Positions 21,338 to 34,288 of a stretch of DNA of 64,000 nucleotides are shown here, piece after piece (positions within the stretch are counted from its first letter, which is position 1; the number at the start of each line of letters is the position of its first letter). The translations under genes were made by a program, and so were the position numbers. The stretch comes from Leucocoprinus leucothites (Eukaryota > Basidiomycota > Agaricomycetes > Agaricales > Agaricaceae). Location: positions 372,001 to 436,000 of the forward strand of contig JAACJO010000003.1 in assembly GCA_013368445.1 (NCBI GenBank). Reading direction: 5' to 3'. Below the pieces are notes generated by a model, which was not told where the DNA came from, made no database searches, and worked only from the letters and a program-made list of their open reading frames with translations.

Positions 21338-23243
21338 TGGGGTTGCGACTGTGTCTTTGGTCGTGAGCTTTGCTGCTGTTGCTGCTGCTTGTGACCTTGG
21401 CAATGTTTTTTGGGGCCTGAGTTGAGAGCTACATTTGGTATGCTATCAGAAGAGCCAATAGTAGATGTAGCTGCAGGAGTGGCACTAGTATCTATATGGC
21501 TGACAGCATGTAGAGGCTGAATAGGGTGTACAGGAGGGGGAGGAGGAGGAGAAGGGGGAGGTGAAGGGGAAGAGGAAGGAGATTGTTGGAGCAAAGCAAG
21601 GGGTGGGAAAACTTGGATGGTACCTAAAGGTGGTGGTAGTGGTAAATTGGTGAGTCCATTGCTAGAGTGTGTACTCTGGGTTATATAAGTAGATAGTACC
21701 TGTATGCCTCATTATAAGAGTGGTTGCTATAGTATTAAATTGTTAAAGAGCTTACAGTTGTTGCATTAGCAGGGCGATCAGAATGACCACCCTGGTCAAT
21801 TTTCTCCACAAGGTCTGGAGAAAAAGAAAATGCTTGAATACTCGGAACAAGTCCACCCTCCCAGTTGCTGTCCTGCTGTTTGCCTTTTCTACCCTCATCA
21901 CCAGAATCTGTGACCGAGTCTGACAGGCCCTTGCTAAAATGGCCAAAGACAATCTGGTTGTAGAAATCGATGGTGTCAGTGTTACCAGACTGGTGGTTGG
22001 CCATAATTATACCCTTATAATGATCAAAGTAATCCTTATAAGTAAAACCAGTCAGGCGACCAGTTTCCTCAAAGGCATTGTCCCATGAGTGGGCATAAAT
22101 AGCCTATAAAAATAATGATAAATCCTTGGCATGGCTCAAAGAAGAACGATTGGTAACATACCAGAACTGCAACAAAGGCAATTGCACCTGGAGTAGCACT
22201 CTTGACCTTCCAAAGGACACCATTGGTTTTCTTTGCCTTTTGTCACTTCCCCTTCAACGATGCTGGACCAAAAAGAATACCCCTAAGCATCTAAAATGCT
22301 GTTTGAGCTTAGTTTTATTATTAATATGCTGTGCTCATACCTCAGCCAATGCTGGGACCTGGAGAAACTTGCCAGGGCTCTTAATTCCATCAGGATAGTG
22401 GAGGGGAAAGAACTTCGACATGAAATCAGCCTCATTGGCAAACTTGAGTGAATTGATAAAATAAGGTTCATCACTCCTGTCATCTAAGTCAAGTGAATGA
22501 TACTGTGAGAGCCGAGGAAAGACAGCTGGAGCCAAATTTCCAATGACACTATTCACAAGGCTGTGGCAAAGGGCTCCTGAGGTCAACATAAACTAAATAT
22601 TTATTAGAATTGATATATTAAATAATCACTTTAAGCAAATACTCACAGTTTTACCAAAGGCTGGAGCTTCTTCCATTGTTCTATGGAGCTCCTCTGGGAC
22701 TTCACAATACAGCTCAGCAATAACACCCTTCAACTTGTTCTTGTCACCCCCACAATACCGTACATTGGGATCATCAGGGTCAACAAGATCTGCTAAATTG
22801 ACTTCATGGCCAGGAAATGCCCCATCATCAACATAGATCTTGTTTATAACAGTGAATTGCTTAGCAAGCATTTCAATTCGTTTTTGTGTATTCTTGTCCA
22901 AGCCACTTGAGCCAGATGCTATCTCACTTACTGCCAAGATTGGAGTCTGAGATTGGCTTGCAGCAGCCATTAAGTGACATAAATTGCCATTGTTCACATG
23001 ATAGGTTCCCACTGCCCCCTCAAGCTCACGTATGCGAGCCATAGAGGCATCAATAACCTAAATCCAATAGGTGAGATAAAACTATAGTCATTAAAGAGCC
23101 ATACTTACATGGCGATAGTTTGAGTGGGTTGGCTTTGGTGGCAAAACTGGGGCAACCCAGTTCAGCTCAAGCTCAGGTTCGGAGGCATCCACACCCCCAT
23201 CCTCATTGTCAGTTACAAAGTCAGAGTAAGTTGGCTGGGGCAT
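21338..23243 (-). pseudogene. DUF6698-like gene, nearly intact (copy 1)
   Basis: Five exons can be traced on the minus strand: 23243-23109, 23057-22647, 22592-22341, 22290-22162 and 22103-21766. They are separated by 50-58-nt GT-AG introns, and a probable last exon is Pro- and Gln-rich (about 21594-21338). Features in order: an acidic N-terminus, RIRELEGAVGTY, an acidic DLVDPDDPNV segment, and a conserved core GVLWKVKSATPGAIAFVAVL near 22170-22230. YKDYFDHYKGIIM and DTIDFYNQIVFG follow. The pattern matches the mushroom DUF6698 family from memory; its role is unknown. One TGA (22245-22243) interrupts exon 4 where CGA is likely. It lies 147 bp downstream of a Plavaka transposase on the same strand, suggesting a shared element. 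Confidence 0.65.
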
Positions 23244-23389
23244 GGGAGCAGTAGGTCATATAGCTGGGGGTAACAAATGAATTGTAGTACTCTGGCTTTA
23301 TACATAGACATTTTTATTCAAACTAAATTTCAGAATACAAGTGGGGAGTATATCTTGACTTCAGAGCATAATGCCAGTACTTTGGTATG

Positions 23390-26300
23390 TTACTGGGGAA
23401 TACATGGATGAGTTCGGAGGAACATATCTGAATCTAATAAGTTGAAGACTATAAAGCTATCTTGGGATGGTTGATCATGGGCTGGGAGTAAAATAGCACC
23501 TCGTATGATAGATCGTGCAAAAACAGCTTCATATCTATCTTGTGGCTTGAGAGAACAGCAAATAAATTCTAGATCAATGTCCTTCTTCATTGCTCTCCTC
23601 TGTTGGAATGTATAAGGGTGAACTAGACAGAGAGGGATGGACTCATTGTTAATAGTAACTACAAAAATCTTCTGTAGCTGGCCATAAACATCTTGGTCAG
23701 CAGCCCTGTACATGACCAAATCATAACGTGGTTGACCATTAAACAAAGGACTGCACCGAAGATAGTCAACCTCTTCTCTCCAGTCCACAAGTGATGCATA
23801 AAAGATTTTCATGAATGTATATTCACAAAACTGATCTAGATTTAGTAGTGGTCACTAACAGGGTATTTTGCACCTTCTTACCTGGGCTGAAGCCTTGAGG
23901 TGCATCTTCAAAGGCTGGAGAAGGGGATATTTCTCTAGATCAAGCTCCTTTCCCAAGAGATCGTTAACTCCATTTAGCAGGTTTTGATACAGGTGGCTGT
24001 TTGGGTTGTTGCTTATTGCTTTTGCAAAGCTAATTAGCTTTCCAGGTGCTCCAAGATGCACTCTACCACAGTCAAGGGCAGTTTGAGGTGTCAGATGTGG
24101 TGAGACTTCAAGTTTATCAGCTTCTGTATCAGCAACAGATGCTCAGATCATTGCTAGTGCTTCTCGTAAAGTTGTACTTCGCAAGATCTGCCAAATAGCT
24201 TGAAAAAGCCCCATATAAATTAGGATATCTGTAGCACTTTACCTGTGGTTCTATATCCTTGAAGTTTGTACGTTGATAACCAGCTTTCACCAAACGGTGC
24301 TTCTGTTCACTTGGCTGTGTATTTGCATTTCATGTCGCTCCTTTCTTGAGTATGTCATAGAATATATGGCCAAGCATGTGATTTTTTGGAAAGTCCCATG
24401 ACTTCTTGGCATCTGGAGTCTCGGCAATATAGAGCTAAAAAAAGACCAGTATATCAGAACAGGTGGGACATAAAGTCACACCACTTACCTGCAGAAGCTC
24501 ACTATATGCAGCAACCTCTGCCATACCAGCAGAAATCGTCTCATCAGTATGAACTTCAAGTGATGAATACATATCAATGTTCAGATAATGTTGGATCAGC
24601 TGTAGTAATATATAGCCTTCTTTTCCCAGTTGAAGTGCAAAGAGATTGTGAATTAGAAAGAGTGAAATCTGAAATGGGTACTAGCTCAGGAAATAGCAAT
24701 AGTAGATTTACAGTTATTACTGACCTTCATGATATCTTCGAACTTGGAAGCATCAGTAAAGTGTACATTGAGTATTTTTGAAAAATGGTGCAAGCCTCCC
24801 CAATGTGGTATATCAGCAGCCCTTAGTATTGAGATATGGGCCTCTGTATTATAAATATAGAGAAATATAAGGCTCTCACCGATCATCTATCAATTTACAT
24901 CAATCATGGGAAAGCCAGTCAGTATATTTCTGGACAAGAGGCCATAAGTGTTTTCCTCCAACTCCATGTGAGTTGTTGTGCATGCGATTGAAGCTTAGGG
25001 CTTGGTATGGATCAGATCAGAGTAATTCCCAGAAGGAATTCTAGCATAAAATATGAACACAGTGAAATAGGGTGTATTTTTGGCATACCTGAATTGGTTG
25101 CAACCCTTGATCCTTCAATATCTCCTTGGCATCACCAGCTGACATTGTGGCTGCTGCATCAACAAGTTGCTTTGATTTCTCTTGTGTGTGTATATTATAG
25201 GTTTCTGTAATAAGATGCTGTTCACTATTGGGTACTAGGCAAATTGTGCATGGTTTCAAGCCACGAAAACCACAAATACCAGCCATAATACTCCTATCAG
25301 TTTTGAGTTATTGGGAATATAGAAGTAAATAGAGCTGCTTACTGCTCTTCATAGTCAGCAGAGAGAATGAGGACAACAGGAAACAGGAGGCGAGTTACTC
25401 CATTGCCACATTTGATATGAGCTCCATTTTTTGTATGTTTCTTTAGTGTTACAAATAGTTTACAAAATGAATCATGCCATATGACCTGTTTGAAGTCAAC
25501 AAAGTTCTTGTCATTTTTCTCCTCTTCATTTCCCTCAATCTTGCATGTATGTGAGCATTGGCATGTTGAAGAAGTGCTTAACTCACAATCAGTAGCCATC
25601 CTACAACATAGCTACCCCCATAGCTGTGTCCATTGCATATCTCAATGGGCAAGTTTGCTAAACATGCCATAATTGGGTAGCCCATTTGTGTTCCAAAGGG
25701 CGATAGTTTTGTTTGTCGGCATAAAGAATAAAGCACAAGGGTCACCCATCAGGAGGTAATGTACTCTTTTCACATATATTGGAACATAAAAATAAATGTA
25801 TTATAACATATGCTTACTTGTATATCATGCCAACGATCTGCAGTCCATGGCTCATCTACAAAATGAACAAAACAGTCGCCATTAAATTTGAACAAATAGT
25901 GTGCATCCCACACAAGGTCATTGGCAAGGAGAGGGCTTCGGACAAGATGTAATGCCCACTCCCAGAGATCAACACACCAGAAATCAAACTCCTTGGAATA
26001 AATAGAGTGGCTGGAGTAGGTGGTGAATTTATGGAACTATAAACAAATTGGCTGAGAATTTTAGTCTATGTAACTAGTATAGAGGCAATGGGAAGCTCAC
26101 TTTGGGCATTAGCATCTCAGCATTGGTGAGAACCTTCTTGAATTCATCAGCATTCTTGAAGCCAACTGTGTTGGTGCCAGCTACACAGCGATTTATTATG
26201 CCAAGGAGAGTTGATATCTGCTGTGAGTTGAGTGATGACTGTAACGATATCTCAGCAAGCTCAAATTCTGCTCGCAAATGGAAAGGACTATATGGGTTGG

Positions 26301-26916
26301 ATGGTGGGGCTGCTGTATTTGTCACAGGGTGAGTACGTGAAAAATTATCCATAGGTATGAGCTTAGGGGGCTTCACAAAGTTTGGGTGCCATACTATCTG
26401 TATGTCATCAAGCTGGGGAGTCCCTCCAGGTTCAAAATGTGGTAGTAATGGGTCATCACCAGAAACTTCTGTACAAGATGGTTGTAAACATGGCTCCAGA
26501 CTGTACAGATTGGCTAGTCTGTATCATACCTTCATCTGAAGTGAGAACAGAGCTCTCTCTCACATGAGCTGGTGGGTTGTTTGTGGCTGGCCTGCGAATG
26601 TGGGGTGTTGTTTCATAAGGGCTCATCTTTTTGGCCCATGTGGGTACTGGGTCTTTAATTGTGTGTCCTGTGCATATATCAGGATATCGACTCATTAGTA
26701 CCTTCTCTTAGCTGAATGTGTATTTGACTCACCTTGGGCTTCTTTCCTTTCAGCAGCACATTTTGCATTGAACATAGCATTTCTCTGGTGATTGTGCCAT
26801 TTCCGTTCGCATGAGGTCAAATGGGAGGAGAAACCACGAGACTGCCACCAGGATTCACAGAAGCTGCAGTACTTTGTGTGCTTGTCATTAGCAACCTTCA
26901 AGCCAGTACTGGGCAT
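23390..26916 (-). pseudogene. Plavaka-type transposase, near full length (copy A)
   Basis: The N-terminus (26916-26695) has a zinc-finger-like KYCSFCESWWQSRGFSSHL. It is followed by an acceptor-like DNA-targeting region with PYSPFHLRAEFELAEISLQS (about 26300). Then come FVDEPWTADRWHDIQ (about 25860-25820), PVVLILSADYEEQ (25340), IPHWGGLHHFSKILNVHF (24770) and KYPLLQPLKMHLKASAQ (23900). The C-terminal part (23812-23390) contains YDLVMYRAADQD and IIRGAILLP. This is the usual order of Plavaka, a family of cut-and-paste transposons abundant in Agaricomycetes. Several stops break it, for example TGA 24332-24330 inside a conserved GAT-x-N block, again at an expected Arg. The copy is therefore dead. 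Exon borders were not all resolved. Confidence 0.75.
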
Positions 26917-27340
26917 TGTAAGTGGAGAGAAAGTGGGCTTGTCAAGAGTATAACAGCGCAGCTATAACAGTGAAAGTTCAATGCTCAATGTTCAACTGAT
27001 CCAGCTTCACACATTGTTGCATATCAGCTGATGTAATCAGCCAATCTGATCTACATAGCCCCTGCACACCCAGCCCACACACACATGTGTATGTATACCC
27101 AGATCCCAGTCACTGCTTACCCCTTTGCTCCCATATTTCCCATGGATGAATGCAGGCCCAAAGGCTCCAGCTGAGCAACCCACATTTGGCTTAGATACAT
27201 ATGGCCAGCTCTTCTGGTTAACTTGGGTTCTCCCTCTCTCCACCTTGAGCTGACTGCTATGCCTCTCAAACTAGCACACCTTCCCATTGACACCCACCCA
27301 CCACAAACCCCTTGTACCCTGATTTCAGCTGCGTGAACAT

Positions 27341-27460
27341 GTATATTGCAAAGTATAACAAGAGCAAGCAGATGCCCTGGCATGTGTTTTTGTATGTCTC
27401 TCTCTCTTTACTATATCCTACACCACTAATGATACCCGACACAGCACCACCACGAGCCTC
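27341..27460 (+). repeat. Direct repeat, first copy (second at 27735-27850)
   Basis: Both copies begin TATATTGCAAAGTAT and run in parallel for about 115 bp, including GCAAGCAGAT, GTCTCTCTCT, a TAATG-TACCC block and a CAT-rich end, with scattered differences and small indels. It is an old duplication of unknown origin. Confidence 0.55.
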
Positions 27461-27734
27461 CTGCCAGTGCCCTTGGGGCCAGTGTAGACCAGATAAAGGT
27501 GGCATTATATGTCTCTCCCATTCCCAAACATTCTCTGACTTTTGTTCACTTCCACAGCCCACCTTCTGTCTATTTGTCATGTACCCTCTTGGCAGTCTCT
27601 TCATCCATGTCCCCCCATCCAAACCTGCCCTTAGACACATGTTCAATGTCTCTGTGGCTGTTATTTTCTTCTTCCCAGTTCTCAAGATATACTCTGTGTT
27701 TTTCCAGCTCCTAGCAAGTATTCTTGCAATATAT

Positions 27735-27850
27735 TATATTGCAAAGTATGGCAAGCAAGCAGATAGCTTGGCACATGTTTCCATGAGTCTCTCTCTTCAC
27801 TATCTTCCTACACACCTAATGGTACCCACCATAGCATCGTCATAGCAATG
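27735..27850 (+). repeat. Direct repeat, second copy
   Basis: Diverged second copy of 27341-27460, starting TATATTGCAAAGTAT. Confidence 0.55.
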
Positions 27851-30013
27851 CCATGGGCCACCTCGCAATCAAGTAAGTTGCCTTTCATGCACACACCTCA
27901 TTCTCCCACTTTACACTAACACATTCGTCATAGTCACACCATCCATGCACTCAACAGCCAAAGCTATGAAACCATTGAAGTTACCGGTCCCCAAATGGTC
28001 CCCACCATGAAACTCACCACATTCACCTGGAACGTCCACAATGGCCGTCGTCCCTCTGACGAACTCAACAAATGGCAATCCTCCAAATGTATCACCACCT
28101 ACCCTTCCCTCCTCTCCTTCCTCAGCTACTCTTTCTACTTCCCCAGTCTCCTCATTGGGCCCTACCTCGATTTCACTCGGAGAATACATGGACTTGGTAC
28201 ATGGGTCCATGTTTAAACAAGCAGATGTGAAATCTCAACATAGTTTGGGTCAGATGCTTTCACCTGGGAGGAAGGAGCTGCTTATGTGAAGGTGGTAATG
28301 GGATTTGCATATCTTGGCACTTTTGTTGTTCTGGGTGGCTCTTGGAACTTTAGCACAGCTCTTAAACCCGAATTCGCAAAAATGCGCTGTATCTGCTGGT
28401 ATGTCCTCTCTTTCTCTCACTCCCAACCAATCCACTAACTAGCCCACAGCTTCCTCCTCTTCTAAACCTACAGTCCCCTCAAATGAAGCAGATACTATGC
28501 CATCTGGACCCCCACTGAAGGCCCATCCATCCCCACCAGTCTCGGCTTCACAGGCCCCTCACCCTCCACAAAACAACCCCAATGGAATGGAGCAGCCAAT
28601 GCCATTGTATCCCAAATCGAACTCCCTTCCAACTCTAAAATTCTCCTCAACCCTCGGAATATGAAAATGAATGTTTGGCTATGAGAGTGTGTCTGCTGCA
28701 GCAGCTGCATGCTTAGCAAAAGAAGCACCAGTTTTGTGGGGGGGATGCACTAGGCCCCCTGTAAATGTAGGTATTTATACTATGGTGTTCACAGATGGCA
28801 TCCAACACACCCAGAGGGTGAATTCCAGTGTATAAACAAAGCTGCCTACAAGACCACAGATGAAGGCCGGCATACCACATGCTAGAGGGAGCCATGCACA
28901 GCCACACACAGCCCACCCCCGTTGATCTCGTACCTTGCACCTTGCCTCCCACCCTGTGGATGCTTCCCACTGCCAATGCTTCCCACCCCATGCACAATGT
29001 AGCCCCACCACTGTTACCAATGCTGCCATGAATGGTAGCAATAGAAGCAATCGAAATCTTCCTCCCCTCATCCCTCTTCTCCCTATCCCCACTATCCTCT
29101 CCCCCACTACCACCAGCCAAAGCCATAATTCTCCCCAAAGGTGTCCCATACACCTGTCCATCTCCACCTGCATTGCCACCATCAAATCTCTAGCCCGATC
29201 AAATGCTCACGTCCTAGATGCTGGAGTCGGCAATGGATCATATGCAGCACCATCCCCAACATTGTTGGTTGCATTGAAAAGAGCCATCTCTCTCTGCTGG
29301 CTCGGCACAAACAATCTCCTCGTACCGAGAATGTTCACCTTGGGAAGACTTGGAGAGGCAGTTTCTAGACACTTGAGTTCATGAACAGCATGGAATGTGG
29401 GAGAGGTGCATGTGAGTGGGCTATTGGAGCAGACACCTGCAAGTCCTGGGAGCACCTCCTCTCTGCTTCCTGCCATTCCACCTCTGCTAGCACCACCTCA
29501 CATTGTCTTCCCCCAGTTGGCATGCACACTGACCTCACCACTACTGGGTCCACACTGCCACACCACTGCACCTATCACTGCACCCATCACCACACCCATC
29601 AGTGCCGGCCAAGATGCATGACCTTGTTTCCTGGGGTACCCATCCCAGGTTCCCTGACACTGAAGCTGAATCCACCAAGCACTGGCACCTCCCTACACCC
29701 TTCTCTGCTTCGAAAAAACAATGTGAGCAAGCTGGGACACCAAACGGACAGCCTTATGCTGTTGGTCATGTTCCGAGGGGTCTGGCATATAGAGTACCAT
29801 TTTAGACTACTTAACATGTGCTTTGCCTTGTAGTGAGAACACTAATATATTTTCCATGTGATCTTTCACACATTTGATTTCACAAATAAAGCTATGTGTA
29901 AAGAATGTGATCATCAACACACCCCAAGTTTTTACCCTGTCTACCTCAAGTGCTGTAGTGGGTTTCAATGTCCCCTCTTAACATAGGTATCCATGTCTGA
30001 TATTTTTTAACAG

Positions 30014-31579
30014 TGATGGACACCTGCATCCTTATGACTAAGCTTATTGAAGCTGTTGGGCATGATGAAACTGCATGTGCTCTCCTCGAGGAAGCTGTTG
30101 CTGACCGTGTTCATATTCACAACTTTGTCAAGCATATCAAGCAATATGTCCCTGGAGAGTACTTCAATACAAAACAAGACAGCATCTTTGGTTTAATGCT
30201 CACCTATGCAGGCAAGCGATTCATGCAGCCTGTAGTCACAGAAAGACTTTGTGGTGTGATAAACAGGCATCAAACAGCAAAAACAGAGCACCGAAAGGAG
30301 AAAAGGGAATTTATTGCAGCAAGTAACATTGGCCGAAAACCAGGCTCAGGCGACAAACTCTATGCATCACTCACAGTTTACAAGGTTGCGAGGTATGACA
30401 TACCTTATCCTCCTATCAATAATTGGGTGGCAGAGAGTGAAGTACTGGCAGAGAAAGCAGAGTGGTTTGTCCATGTACGAAAGAAATCGGATGGTAGGAA
30501 AAAGGCTATACACCCAATACACCTTCTCGACCCAACCAAACTACAAGTCGATTTGGGAGACAAGGAAGGTGCTGTGTTCATATGCAATAGAGAAGTTGTA
30601 GGCATTGTTGTTCGCAATGCTTGTGGAAATCCTGTTGCTGTGAGTGCACTTGACCATGCCATTGAGGTAGCAGTGTCCCTTTGGTGAAATGCTTGGGTAT
30701 GTTTGTATTTTGTATTTGCTTCCTTGGCCTCATTGGCTACATTATAGAAAGATGACCTTGGGATAATGGTTCTTGCTGGATATACAGCAGGCTCAAGAAG
30801 CAAACCAGACTTTGATTGGGCTCGAAATATTGAATCATCTCAAGAAGGCACCCTTGCAGCTGCAAAGCAGAATGATTATGATATCAGTGCTGCCTTCGCT
30901 TTTATGTGGAACCTCATCCAGAATACTGTACCAAGCTTTGTGGTCAGTGACTTCACTGACTTCCTTGCAAGAGAAGGGATACCAAGAATGGATGGCCAAG
31001 GTGCAATTGAGTACAATGATGAGGGAGTGGGAAGTTTTACTCTGGATATCCATGGCACTAAATTTACAATGGGAAAAGCCCAGCTTGCCCCTCCTTCAGG
31101 TACTTGTGCAGAGAATTATGCTTGGTATGTCACCATGCTGTATTCTATTGTACAGTGGCTGGAGCTCAGCTTGTTATCTATAATGCAGGTTTATACATTG
31201 CAAGGCTTCGCCACACAAATATGCAATTTCATGGACCACATCCTGGAAATATCCACCCCATCTTGAAAACCTAGGTGTAGGAGGGCACTTTTTCCTGGCT
31301 CAATATGGGATTTGTATCCAGGCTGCCAGAGATACAATAATCATCTGGAGGCCTGCTGACTACCATGGCACAAGTGTCCACCTCCAGAACCCATAGGCAC
31401 CTTCAGCTGAATATTGTCAACGAGGCTACTGTAAGGTAACCTCACCACACACAGTTGCATCATGGAGAAAGTGTCATGAAAAGCTTTTCAGGGCTTATGG
31501 GGTTGATGAAGCCTTGATGGAGGGGCATGGGGATGATTCTGACACAAACAGCCAAGCCAACAGCGATGGGGGACTGTAA
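30014..31579 (+). pseudogene. 2-oxoglutarate/Fe(II) oxygenase-like gene (JBP/TET-type fold, tentative)
   Basis: Three exons are seen: about 30014-30696, 30748-31124 and 31189-31579, with introns of 51 and 64 nt. A splice acceptor at 30013 implies earlier exons. The first exon encodes a basic, helical region. The third reads HKYAISWTTSWKYPPHL, then GGHFFLAQYGICIQAARDTI and IIWRPADYHGTS. This resembles the beta-helix of a 2-oxoglutarate oxygenase, with the distal His in YHGTS. The proximal metal pair would be HCK, not HxD, in the spliced frame, so the iron site looks damaged unless the junction is wrong. TGA 30685-30687 (probably from CGA) and TAG 31394-31396 interrupt it. Related fungal proteins are associated with transposons and modified cytosine. 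Fold assignment is moderate; substrate is unknown. Confidence 0.5.
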
Positions 31580-31859
31580 TTTAAAAATAGGAACCTTTTT
31601 TGCTATATATAGCTATGTTTAAGTACCAGTAGTGGGTATGTGTTTCACAAGCAAAGACTGAAGCAAGCCACTGGCCCCCAGGCCAAACAGTCTTCACCGA
31701 AGGTTAGGGATTATTGTAATCTGAAAATAACTCTAATGGCCCAGTGACAATATCCCTGATCCTGTAATAATTTCCTAGGTAGTCGTAATAACCCCTGGCA
31801 TGACATTGTTATGGTATTTGCCCAGTTATAGCCTTTGGTTATTAAATTAATGAGCTTAC

Positions 31860-33635
31860 ATCATGATTCTGATGTCCCTATGGCAATATAATGGCTTTTG
31901 GCAATTTCTGACAGGTGTCACAGCACCAGCAATTGCTGGGACCAGATATTTTTGAATCTCCCAGTGGTCATGGCCTGACACTTGTTTAAGGCTTGAAATG
32001 CCACTTGAAAAATGACAAAGACCAGTGTGGGGGTGTAATATGGAGAATTGAAAATCAAGTTCCTGAGATCCAACAACCTGTATGCACCAACAAACATCAT
32101 GGTCCCAGAACATCTTGTGTCAGTGATGAAGGGGCTCAGGTGTTAGAAACATAGATGGTTCTACAAATGCCCAATCTTGCCAGAATGGGTGGTGCACACC
32201 ATTAAGTCAATCTGCAGAGGCAGTCTTTGAGTAAGCATCAAGGTCCCATAGATTTGTAGAAGCCTCAATTAATTGGAGCTTTGTAAGTGTGTGTGATGCT
32301 AGGCATGGAGGGTATTAAAAATCATCACCAAACTCTTGAAAAGTTGCAGTTGTGACAGAGGATGTTTTGCCACCTACTCCTACAATGAGTGCAGACTCTG
32401 GGGTATCAACAATATATGCTGCAAGAGGTGTGAAGTACCATTGAAGGGAACCAACAGGGTCTGACATCAGAACACCCACTCTTGCCACTTCTTTCAATGG
32501 TGCAAGGATGATATCTAGATGTTCATGAAATAACCTGTTGCTTAAGATACTGTGAATAGCCCTCTTCTGTTGCAGATATTGGGGAATAGGAAGAAGAGCA
32601 AGCAGCTGAAATGCATGATTTGCAGCCTTGTTCCAAAATTCCATATCAATATTTGCACAGCTTATTAAGAGTGGGTGCGCCACTCAACCTCCTGTCATGT
32701 GGGTAATATTTGTCTTGTCAGAAGATAAGATGGTGCCTAGCAAGGTAGCACCAGGGGGTAACTGGTCCTTTATTTATTTGTGAGATTTATGTTACATAAT
32801 AGACTCTAGGGAATAACAAGTCTAACCTGCCTGTGCCAAGCACAATCACTGGATAACCACTCAGTATATAATTGTATTGTTGATGTAGCACTCTCAAGAT
32901 ACTGGAATGGTGAAAACTTTAGGTGGTCCTTCAATAAGGGACTTTAGATAAGATCCTGCAAGCATTCAAGAGGGTTTCGGAAGTAGAGGAACAATGGTGA
33001 TTTTGTTGGGACCTTTGGGATTATTTCTTGGCATTTCCATGTTGGACCAGGTGGCAGAGCTTCACTTTGACTGCAGAGGTCATGAGCAGTTGAGAATGAA
33101 AGTTTAAGGGCCTTGATCTGAATAAATACCCAGAAATCAGCCAACCTACTAATTGAGAACACTGAACACCACCCACAAGATCCAGTTTTAGGAAATCATC
33201 AGTTGCCACATTGCTAAGATCAGAATTGAGCAGAAAAGATGTCAGTTCCCACTCCTCCCAGGAAGAAAATGGGTAAAATATGTTCTGAGCCCTTGCCTCT
33301 GCATGATCATGTTTCCAGAATTCATCCATGAACATTTGCCCCTGACCAGGGAGTACTTTGGGTGGTACAGGATATTGTCACACATGAAATGCCTCCTCAG
33401 CAAAATCATCTGATAAAGTGAGCCAATCAAAATCATTTGAAAAAAGCATATCAGACATATCAAGGTCCATGTTGTCTGTTGGCATAGCCTGGCCTTCCAT
33501 GGGTTGATTCCTGGAAAGGGAGTAGCATGATGAATCCGGATGATTTATGTGCTGGAGTAAGTTTGATTGGGAGTCAAAGCCTTTTGGACAAAATGGACAT
33601 TGGTTGGTGTTGCCTGAGAAGTGGGAGGTGGACAT
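31860..33635 (-). pseudogene. Plavaka-type transposase, N-terminal two thirds (copy C)
   Basis: The N-terminus (33635-33378) has a C2H2-like finger, QCPFCPKGFDSQSNLLQH. It is followed by NIFYPFSSWEEWEL (about 33280), LPPGPTWKCQEII and YFRNPLECLQDLI (about 33000). TEWLSSDCAWHRQ (about 32840), LLPIPQYLQQKRAIHSIL and YIVDTPESALIVGVGGKTS (32683-32350) come next, then FWDHDVCWCI with DFQFSILHPHTG (about 32100). Homology stops near 31.9 kb, before the region present in copy B. TGA 32686-32684 sits in a GG-x-VAHPLLIS block where Arg is expected, and further stops are present. It converges on the oxygenase-like gene. Dead copy, truncated at its C-terminus. Confidence 0.75.
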
Positions 33636-34180
33636 GACTAGACAAGGAAGAGATCCTGCTAAGTGTCAGCATGAACTTAGGTACTCAGGCATCCCACATT
33701 AGGTTCATAATTGATTGCATGATTCAGTGCCTAAAAGTTCATACAAGGTTTTAGATGCTTGTTGGTGATGGTTTGCCAGGTGAGTGTGGGAGGATACAAA
33801 CTGGTAGAATCACTTGGAAGAAATATTAGGGCATTGCCATTGCTGGGGGCATCTGTATCACACAATTTCTGAACTACAATCCAGTGTCATTAAGAGGCTG
33901 GAGACCTGTTTGTGGGCTCTGGATAAGATGAAAGACAACATGGAGGTTTCATGTTACCTACTCCTATTAATCTCCTGAGGGGATACATCCAATGGATAAT
34001 ATCTGGGATATATCATTGTGGGATGGAGGTGTTAAATACTTGTGGCAACTCTAGCCTATGGTACAAAGTACAGTAAATGTTGTGGTAGCTGTCTTTGCCA
34101 CAGATATACTAATTTGCTGAAGAACAAAGGCCCTCCAGGCTAATAATAGTTCTGAGCCAGTTCTACTGGCATTCCTTGTC
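33636..34180. other. Spacer without a recognised gene
   Basis: CpG-poor, no supported frame. It may contain the 5' terminal sequence of the Plavaka copy downstream, but no inverted terminal repeat was identified. Confidence 0.4.
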
Positions 34181-34205
34181 ATGGTTGATTTTATCCAGAT
34201 AATGT

Positions 34206-34287
34206 TTACTTTTGGTCAATTTATACAATTTTATATGGGACTGAGAGCGGCTTTTCAGACAATTATACAATTCAGCTCAGAAGTGGG
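34206..34287 (+). repeat. Diverged direct copy of part of the MITE arm
   Basis: Reads CAATTTATACAATTTTATA...GAGAGCGGCTTTTCAGAC...CAGCTCAGAAGTGGG. This parallels 34338-34430 of the left arm but with CpG positions changed to CA. The insertion therefore sits next to, or inside, an older copy of itself. Confidence 0.6.
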
Positions 34288-34288
34288 A

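Larger units (their letters stand above)
26917..30012. other. Repeat-rich stretch without a recognised gene
   Basis: Open frames occur on both strands but show no domain and differ in composition (Pro/Thr/Ser- or Gly-rich), as expected from low-complexity sequence. It holds the direct repeat at 27341-27460 and 27735-27850. Upstream exons of the oxygenase-like gene that starts at about 30014 should lie in the distal part, because a splice acceptor (TTTTTTAACAG) ends at 30013, but they were not identified. Confidence 0.4.

Noticed and set aside
28495..29833. Several overlapping frames of 70-150 codons on both strands.
   Set aside because: They compete with each other and are low-complexity. 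None has a recognisable domain, splice structure or codon pattern.
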